Source: Platanthera guangdongensis
Taxonomy: Eukaryota; Streptophyta; Magnoliopsida; Asparagales; Orchidaceae
DNA: 64,000 nucleotides
Assembly (NCBI GenBank): GCA_039583875.1
Contig: CM077155.1
Span: 8,792,043-8,856,042 of the forward strand
Direction: 5' to 3'
Shown here one piece after another: positions 56,850-64,000 of this stretch. The stretch's first letter is position 1; every line of letters begins with the position of its first letter. A model generated the notes under the pieces. The model was not told the origin of the DNA and ran no database searches. It saw only the letters and a program-made list of their open reading frames with translations. The translations under genes were made by a program, and so were the position numbers.

Positions 56850-57672
56850 CTGGAGCAAATGTTTGATAGAATTGAAGTTAATCCCTTCTTCTTGTTTATA
56901 CCCTTTGGCTACAAGTATGGCTTTGTTCTTTATAATCACACCATCTTCATGCAGCTTGTTTCTGAAGATCCATTTCGTCCCGATCACATGGTGTCTTTTG
57001 AGTCTTGGTACTAGCTCCCAAACTTTGCACCTCTTGAATTAATTGAGCTCTTCTTCCATTGCAATGATCCATAAAGCGTTTGTATTTGCTTCTTCAAATT
57101 TTTTTGGCTCAATCTGCGAAAGAAAGCTTAAGTGCTAAATTTCGTTAGTTGTACCTCTTCTTGTTCTTACTCCAACACGAAGGTCTCCAATGATTTGATC
57201 AGCTGGATGATCTCTCAAGTGTCTGATCACAGGATTCCTCATGTCCACTATGCCACCAGAAAGTTTTGCTACTTCTGGTGCAACTTCTTTAATTTGATGG
57301 AGCTCTTCATCTTGAAGTTCTTCTTCCACCAGGCTTGAAGTGTTGACTTTGATTGTGCTTGGAGCATCTTCCTTTCCATTTTCTTCCACGCTTAGCCCTT
57401 TTAACTTTGTACCTGTATCTCAAACAAATATACTAGAGGAGCTAATATGAAGCATGTTTCTCTCATCAAATACAACATTAAAACTTTATTCTACCACTAG
57501 AGTTTTTTTATTGAAAATTTTATAAGCTTTACTATGGCTATTATAGGCTACGAAAATACCTTCAAAATATTTTTCACTAAATTTAGTTTTGTAATATTTT
57601 TCATTGTTAAGTACAAAGCATTTGCTACCAAAGTGCATAAAATAAGACAAAGTTGGTTTTTTGTCCTTTAAT
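56850..57672 (-). pseudogene. SIRE-type Copia pol fragment (integrase end to RT start)
   Basis: Read leftward: 'FEGIFVAYNSHSKAYKIFNK', a linker with 'RHLRDHPADQIIGD', then 'SQIEPKKFEEANTNA', '[11 protein letters not shown]' and 'KAILVAKGYKQEEGIN'. This is the same order as residues around 5250-4560 of Copia B. Stops are present (e.g. in 'EEELN*FKRC' near 57040). Both ends are truncated and no LTR is adjacent. Confidence 0.85.
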
Positions 57673-58280
57673 AATTAATGGTGGAACGGTTTTAGAGGTT
57701 CCCAATGATTTCTGGTGGTTAACAACGTTGTTTTTAAGTGAATAAAAAATGAATTTGAATTCAATAATATATTAATCCAACTACCTTTGTATCTCCTGAG
57801 GCTTCTTCTTCCCTTTGGTGACCGACCCCAACAAGTGAGGAGAGAGGGTAAACCTACGAGCATATATTATATCACAGGAAAAAATTAAAAGGGGCATGGT
57901 CAATGGCAAAGTAATGCATGGGAAACGCTAGTAAAACAACTAAGTATGCATAGTTAATAAAAACCTTACAATGATTCGTTAAATCACTTATCAGTCAAAA
58001 GATTCAAAATTTAATTAGAACTGATAGGTCCCCTTAGAACAATGACTCGTTCTATGTAACTACATTACTAATATTTTAATTAGAACTGATAGGACTCCTT
58101 AGAAGCGCTAGACGCACGATATGCATGAGGTGTGGTTATCAGAATAACTCCACTAGCAGCGTAGCTGCTCAGGAGGTAACTGCCAGAGGCCTAACCACTC
58201 CGGACCGGCGGTCACTCGGCCTCGCAGGTTGCACGGCCTCCACCAGTGCCCCCGGTGAGGGCGTGTCCTCCCCGCTGCCC
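57673..58280. other. No gene or clear repeat seen
   Basis: AT-rich with a short duplicated phrase ('tttaattagaactgatagg' near 58010 and 58077). Sequence becomes GC-rich after 58130, leading into the 93-bp repeat. Confidence 0.4.
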
Positions 58281-58284
58281 GATC

Positions 58285-58740
58285 ACGGGCGGAAGCATCT
58301 CATCTTGCCTTTCGCTGGCGCCCCTCCAGGGGCAGGGGCGCCCGAACCGGGCGGCCCTTTGGGCGCCCCGTTGGGGCGATCTGCTCGCAGCCCAAAACTG
58401 GCGGCAAATTCGCCCCGATTGGGGGAGGGCTGCCCCAAATTGGGCGGCCCCTTGGTCGCCTGGTTGGGGCGACCTGCTCTCCGCCCAAAACGTGCGGCGA
58501 TTTCACCCCACATCGAGCAAGGCCGCCACAAATCGGGAGGCCCGTTGGTCGCCCGGTTGTGGAGACCTTCTCGCCACCCAAAATGGGCGGTGATTTCGCC
58601 TCGCCTGCGGCAGAGCCGCCCCAAATCGGGCGGCCCTTTGGCCGCCCGGTTGGGGCGACCTGCACGCTGCCCAAATAGGGTGGCAGTTTTGCCGTCCGAC
58701 CTTTGCTAGGGGCCGCCCGCCCCGTCCGCCGGCCCCTCCC
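58285..58740. repeat. 93-bp GC-rich tandem repeat
   Basis: The phrase 'gttggggcgacctgct' starts units at 58370, 58463, 58556 and 58649, exactly 93 bp apart. Each unit has 'ccgcccaaaa', 'gcggcgatttc' and 'atcgggcggccc'. The period is 31 codons, which explains open frames on several strands. Confidence 0.92.
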
Positions 58741-58926
58741 AGTTGCCGGCATCACCGGACCACTCCTCCCCTCGCGGGAGGGCCAGTTGGATTTTCCGTT
58801 GAGATTTAACTGCTCGGGGTGGTCTCGACATTTTCAAATATATCATGATCCATGTGCCCTGTTTCAGGCGTTTCTATCGCCCGTCTGGTTGTTATCGGGA
58901 AAATTTAACGGAGCCTCTTTGAAATC

Positions 58927-58934
58927 TATAAATA
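58927..58934 (+). promoter_or_regulatory. TATA box of an unidentified LTR-like region
   Basis: TATAAATA preceded by CpG-rich tandem repeats and followed by a C/T-rich leader, the layout of an LTR promoter on the plus strand. Confidence 0.5.
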
Positions 58935-59884
58935 GGCATCGATCCTCCTTCGTTTTCACTCTTTTCTGGCCCCGGAAAATCCTCCTATAAATTTTCTCTC
59001 TCCTCCATTTCTCCTCCCGGTGCGTGCTCCCACACGCGCCTCCTCCATATGCGCTCCCACGCGCGCCGCCTTGTCGCACGTTCCCGGCGCGCCTCTTCCT
59101 TGCGCGCTCCCGCGCAGGCCTCTTCCTTGCGCACTCTTGCGTGTGCCGCTTCCTAACGTGATTCTGCATGCGCCTATGTACGCTCCGCTCTCAAGACCAT
59201 TCCAAGGGCGTCTCGGTGCACTCTGCACTCAAGACCATTCCAAGCTCACCATTGTGAGCTCCACTCACAGGACCGTTCCAAACACACCTCCTTAAGCTCC
59301 GCTCTCAAGATCACTCCAAGTTTGCCCCCACGCACTCTATCCAACCGCGCCTCCTTGCGCTCTGCTTCGAGCCACGTTCGAAACGTCCGACTCTGCAGAA
59401 CAATCTCTGCGAGCACACTTCAACGCCAGTAGTTTACAAGGTAAACTTCAGAGATCGTCGAAGTTCATTTTAACAGCTGAGGTCAATCTTGAACGCGAAA
59501 TTCCTTCTACACTGTCGAAGTCTGTCTTGACTTTCAAAATCCATCACGATTGCCAATGTTCATCTTGACAATCGAAGTCTGCTTAGACTGTCAAAGTCCC
59601 TCTATTCGAAGTCCGTCTTCACGACCAAAATCCACCTAGACCCCCAAAGTCCGTCCAGACGGCGAAAGTCCACCTTGAAGGAGGAAGTCCGCCTTGACAA
59701 TCGAAGGCCGTCCAAACCGCCAAAGTCTGCCTTGACGGCCAAAGTTCATCTTGATGGCCAAAGTCTGTCTTGCCCGCCAAATTTTGTCTCGATAGCCAAA
59801 GTTTGTTTTGACAGTCAATATCGTTGTGACCGCCGAAACCGCCCGCTGTTGATTTTTCTCAAGATTATCAACGAGATAGTCTGA
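58935..59884 (+). repeat. Possible R/U5 of an unidentified LTR, with internal phrases
   Basis: Three sets of diverged repeats lie in order: 'cgcgcctcttccttgcgc' (59030-59160), 'ctcaagaccattccaag' (59190-59320) and 'aaagtccgccttgacggc' (59480-59840). No pol lies downstream on the plus strand, and no second LTR copy is in view, so the assignment is tentative. Confidence 0.4.
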
Positions 59885-59939
59885 TGCCAACTTAATATTC
59901 TCAGAGCTATCAAGATAACACCTTAATCAAGCGGAACTA

Positions 59940-61427
59940 GGAAAGCAAGCTCAAACACCAATTTGCAAGAAGAAGGAACAAACAGATCATATATTTATAA
60001 ACTTCTTTACAGGGCGAGGTATACGTGGCGAGACAAGATTTCGCCAGTACACAAGGAAAAACAGAAAGAAACAAATCAATCCGGGCAGACAGAACTGGAG
60101 ACCTCCGAGACCGCCCATTCTGCCGAAGTCGCCGAGACCGCCCGAACTGCTGCTGCTGGAAGACGAATATAACACGGAGTCCGCCGAGACAGCGAGATCG
60201 CGCGGACACGCCATTATTTGCTGATTGCTGCCGAACTATAGAACTGACCGCCTAACCGCCCGAGTACAGCGGACAGGTAATTGAACTTAGAAAAGTTGAA
60301 GCAGAGAAAACTGACAAGCCGCAGAAGCGACCTGCTGAGACCGCCGATTGAAACCGCAAACTTCACAGATCCTGCCAAAGTCAAAGCCAAACTCCTAGCT
60401 CCACAGTGCTAGCCGCGCAACCTGCAAACAACAACCAGTTAACTCTGATCAAATCACGCGGACAAGAAAACCGAGGCCGCCGGACTTAACCAAGTCTCAA
60501 CTTACTGTTCCCTCAGTTACTGTAGACGTGCCCGGGGGGGGGGGGGGGTCTATTTATAGGCAGGGTGAGAAGTGTGGTCACCACCCTAAGGAATAGAGTC
60601 ACCACCCCAGCTCGCAGCTAGCAAAGCCCAGTCCGCCAAGTCCGCAAGAAATTAGATGGACTTCAAACAACCCGCCAGGAATCAAGGCAAGGTGTCGACC
60701 ACCAGGCAGACTCCTCCGTAGTCTGCACACACTATGCAGACAAGGCAACAACCCGCATAGCCCGCAGCACAGCACCAGTCCGCAACACTATAACACGGAC
60801 AGCCACAACCCAACTGTATAAGTATGCACGTCATATGCGGATATGTCGACAGTCCGCAAAACTCGGGAGTAATGCCTCAGCTCGCCACATGAGTACACAA
60901 CCAACGGGCAGACCGCCCGGTCAACAGCGGACTCTGCGGACACTACGGATACCCTGGACTTGCCACAGAATGTGACCAAGTCCATCAAACCACCAAGAGT
61001 CCGGCGCGAGCTCGGCGGACACGGTGCCAGTCCGCCCGCTCCCAAAGATCACCAACGCCATGCTCAGTTCGCCACATGAATGCGGCTAAAACTCGTCGCA
61101 ACACCGGAGAACTCGGCAAGGCCAATCTCCAAATACAGTCCGCAATAGCAAACTTCGCAGACTCTAACCAAGTCCGCCACACTCCGCGCACTTATCCTAA
61201 AATCCACGTAGTTACTCCATTACCGGCCTATCTACAGAACCGCAGACTGAGCTGAGCACCGCCACCAGACTGCCAGAGCAAGCCGCTCTACTAGAACAGC
61301 AAAGCCACCAAGACCAACCTGGCCAGTCCACCCAGGCCGCAACATCAGACCGCCCAGGCCGTGGACTCAGATCGCTCAGACCGCACAGTGTGCCCCATCA
61401 CCCACTTTCACTTCCTGATTTTCAACA
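59940..61427 (-). repeat. Copia D 3' LTR
   Basis: The right edge, TTTTCAACA at 61427, abuts the polypurine tract; read on the element strand the LTR starts TGTTGAAAATC. A TATA box CTATAAATAG is at 60550-60559 on the minus strand, next to a G tract at 60533-60548. U3 (60600-61400) is packed with AGTCCGC, CAGACCGCCC and GGCGGAC. The left end is not resolved. Confidence 0.72.
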
Positions 61428-63314
61428 CTCCCCCTTGAATTGAGAAGTGGTGATCAAACCCAGCAAACCTCGTAGCTGCTGAAATGGCCCCTTCGACAAC
61501 GACTTCGTGAAGATGTCGCAAAAGTTATTTTCACTCCGAATATGCCCGACCATAAGAGATCCCTCCAACACCTTCTCCCTTAGGAAGTGGTGCTCGATAT
61601 CTATATGCTTCGTTCTTGCATGACAAACTAGATTGTTCACCAGTTTGAGAGCACTTTCATTGTCACCTCGGAGCAGAGTTGGACCTTGCACTTCCTCATG
61701 GATGTCCTCAACTAGCCTCCTTAGCCAAATGGCTTCTCGAGCAGCCAAAGCCAAAGCCTTGTACTCTGCTTCCGTAGTCGAGACGGAGATCGAGTCCTGC
61801 TTCTTGCTACACCACGAGATGCTAGTTGATCTGCAAGTGAAAACATAACCCGAAGTTGATCGTAGATCATCCGAGTCACCACCATAATCAGCATCCGTGT
61901 ATCCTAGCAAAGAAAAGTCCGTAAGGAGCCCTATATCAAAAGTAAACTTGACATACTTCAAGATATTCTTTGCCGCCACCAGATGAGACTTTGTTGACTC
62001 TGTCATAAACTGACTTAATCGGCCAACAACATAAGCAATGTCTGGCCTTGTAATCATTAGATAGATCAAGCTCCCCACTAGAGCTCTGAACACCAAGAGA
62101 TCAGGAAGAATCCATCCTTCATCTCATCGAAGCTTCAGCCTATGATCCAGAGGAGTAGAGCAACTCTCCCCTTCCTTCATGCTGAATCTATTCACAATGA
62201 GATCCGCATATACTTTCTGGTAAATCAGTATTACGCTCTCCTTCATCTCCACTTCGAGACCGAGAAAGTGATGAAGCTCTCCCAAGTCTTTCATCTCGAA
62301 GCGAATAACTAGCTCAGCCGTGAGCCTAGCTACCTCCTCCTCTGAATTTCCTATGATGATCATATCATCAACATACAGCAGGACCAAGACTTGAAGCTCC
62401 CCCTTCTTCTTGATGAATAAGCTTGAATCTGAGTTGGAAGCAAGGTATCCGCAGAATTGGAGGTACCCTGCTATCTTCCCATACCAAGCTCTTGGAGCCT
62501 GCGTCAACCCGTAGAGAGCCTTCCTGAGCTTTCAGACATAGTCCGGATGAACTTCAGAAACAAAACTAAGCGGTTGATCCATGAAGATGTCCTTATCAAT
62601 CTCTCTGTAAAAAAGGCATTCTTTACGTCAAGCTGCTACAACCTCCATCCTTGGCAAGTAGCCAAGGCGATCACCACCCATACCGAAGTCATCTTTACAA
62701 CTGGACTAAATGTCTCCTCATAGTCTTCTCCATACTGTTATGAGAATCCTCGAGCAACAAGGCGAGTCTTTTATCTTTTGATTCTCCCATCAGCCTTCTT
62801 CTTCAACTTGTACTCCCACTTGCAAGTCACTAGAGTAATGCCATCAACCCTGGGCACAAGGTCCTAGGTTTCATTCTTCTTGAGAGCAGAAATCTCCTCC
62901 TTCATGGCATCTTCCCACTCCTTGACTCCAGTGGCCTCATTAAAGTTTGCAGGCTCTCGCTCATCCAGAGGACCTGCAAAAAAACATGAGACAAAGCTCA
63001 CTGTATTCCCATCACAGTATCGAGCTGGTGGCTTGATAGTCCTCTTTGATCTCTGAAGGGTCAGCTCCTTGCTCACCACCTCCATTGCTTCTTCAGGCTC
63101 AGCTCCATTTCCGGGCAAAATTTGAGCAATTCTCCACCCGCCTCCTGAACTAAAGGCCTCTACCCCAGAGCTTGAAGCAATATGAGCTGCTGGTGATACA
63201 ACAATCTCCTCTTGAAGGACTTCAGCAACCACCTTCTGCTCTTCATCAACCTTGCACTCTGATAGCTCAATCGAGCCTCCTCCATATGACGCTAGTTCAT
63301 CAAAGACCACGTCT
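61422..63314 (-). pseudogene. Copia D pol fragment (RT and RNase H), non-SIRE
   Basis: From right to left: a linker with 'SKRTIKPPARYCDG' and 'WEDAMKEEISALKKNET', damaged RT fingers, then RT '[14 protein letters not shown]', catalytic 'LLYVDDMIIIGNS' and 'MKDLGELHHFLGLEVEM'. RNase H follows with 'LVGSLIYLMITRPDIAYVVG', 'GYTDADYGGDSDDLRSTSGY', 'STTEAEYKALALAAREAIWL' and 'DIFTKSLSKGPF'. 'YVDDMIIIG' differs from the '[10 protein letters not shown]' of A, B and C, so this is another Copia lineage. Frameshifts and stops occur near 62110, 62520, 62650 and 62790. The upstream pol is removed by the inverted Tekay-like LTR at 63315. Confidence 0.88.
61428..61443 (-). other. Copia D polypurine tract, overlapping the pol end
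   Basis: On the element strand AATTCAAGGGGGAG runs into the LTR start TGTTGA. The tract codes for the last residues of pol (…QFKGEC) and the TGA stop lies at 61424-61422 within the first bases of the LTR. Confidence 0.8.
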
Positions 63315-64000
63315 TGTAACAACCCCATCCGTTCATATCGTATATCCTAGAAGGTCTGGCCGGGGCCCCACAGTATATCCACAAAACGAGCGGTGAAGTC
63401 ATGGTAGGATATCAGAGTAGCGCAACACACCCTAACACATTGCATTCTAGCGGAAGCCTACACACTATACTTGACCTCCACACCTGAATGTCCAATATAT
63501 AAAAACCCCATATTTTATATATCTCGTAGGAATGTCTTACAATACGTACAATCCAAATAGTTGGCCTTATGGCCTTACATGACTTTCATACAAGTGGCCA
63601 TAAACAATGGCGCGCAGGCTGGCCACATCAAAAAAGACATCACATTTTCCATTTCTCCTAGCCTTCAAGGGCTAGCGGCGGCAGCAATAGCAACAACAGG
63701 GACTTCAGCCCTTAAGCATCCCGCTTGGCTCACCAATAACTGCACAGGGATAGTCCACCCAATGGTGGCAAACAGAGGCAACGGTCAGCAGTCAGCTGAC
63801 CAAATTATAACGACCTACCCCTTCTCTCGGTGCAGCAGTATTCTTCCCTGCAAGCATAGCATTTCACAAGCATATATATATATATATATAGCTCATTAAA
63901 TGTGCACTTACGCACATACATTCCATCACAATCGTTATCCATGCGGCCCAACGATCCGTGCACTCGGGGCATATTCTTGGTGTACCGGCGAACCAGTTGC
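63315..64000 (-). repeat. Tekay-like Gypsy LTR, inverted, cut by the window edge
   Basis: On the plus strand it starts TGTAACAACCCCATCCG, the reverse complement of the end of the LTR at 45707-47805, and continues with 'ggtctggccggggccccac'. Further blocks such as 'agcccttaagcatcccgc' match 47430-47440 inverted. It interrupts Copia D pol. The 5-bp CGTCT at 63310-63314 would be one target copy. Confidence 0.82.

Noticed and set aside
58125..58755. Gly/Pro/Arg-rich frames of 113-194 codons on both strands
   Set aside because: Open because of the 93-bp GC-rich repeat, equal to 31 codons.

Overview
This window is intergenic DNA from a flowering plant and is built almost entirely of nested LTR retrotransposons. 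I see no ordinary host gene, rRNA, convincing tRNA or CRISPR array. The evidence for a plant is the set of plant-specific element types: Copia elements of the SIRE/Maximus type, a Gypsy element of the Tat type with a second RNase H and an antisense extra ORF, and a Tekay/Del-type chromovirus. LTRs of 1.6-2.1 kb, hAT-like ends and TA microsatellites fit this. The species cannot be told from the sequence.

Layout. The oldest visible layer on the left is a Tekay-type Gypsy relic (+ strand, integrase tail and chromodomain at 44273-45094, 3' LTR at 45707-47805). A minus-strand SIRE-type LTR (family A') entered its integrase; its 5' part is 43953-44272, and 1-613 looks like its 3' part. A Tat Gypsy element (minus strand; 5' LTR 43221-43952, gag, pol, 147-bp satellite-like 3' UTR, antisense extra ORF) sits between them. 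Copia B (1354-10390, minus) splits the Tat extra ORF. Copia C (18379-42425, plus) splits the Tat gag. Copia A (18476-30995, plus) lies in the 5' LTR of C. Target-site duplications (AAAGG, CTAGG, CTATG/CTATT) support this order. A 526-bp TRIM (45168-45693, TSD AGTGG) sits just upstream of the Tekay polypurine tract.

From 47.8 kb to the end come fragments: a D-family LTR (48.7-49.7 kb), AT-rich DNA, a hAT-like element with an 8-bp TSD and an internal 1.1-kb duplication (51.8-56.3 kb), a SIRE pol scrap (56.85-57.67 kb), an unidentified LTR-like promoter region with a 93-bp tandem repeat (58.2-59.9 kb), Copia D (LTR plus pol, minus) and an inverted Tekay-like LTR running off the right edge.

What stands out. 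(1) Copia A and Copia C each carry a large extra ORF after pol. The two share a homologous N-terminal domain of about 200 residues but differ downstream. (2) Each LTR family has its own dense array of a short CpG-centred, mostly palindromic motif upstream of its TATA box (A: GTGTCGACAC; C: TTCGACGAA; B: GGCGAGAATC; Tekay: TACCGCGCGGCGGTA; others). In A and C the same array recurs right in front of the extra ORF; in A it lies beside a separate TATAAATA. This suggests an element-encoded factor and its private binding sites, comparable in logic to the VANC anti-silencing proteins of VANDAL transposons. That link is inference only. Copia B has an array but no extra ORF, which limits the idea. Essentially all coding regions carry stops or frameshifts, many of them consistent with C-to-T decay of methylated DNA.
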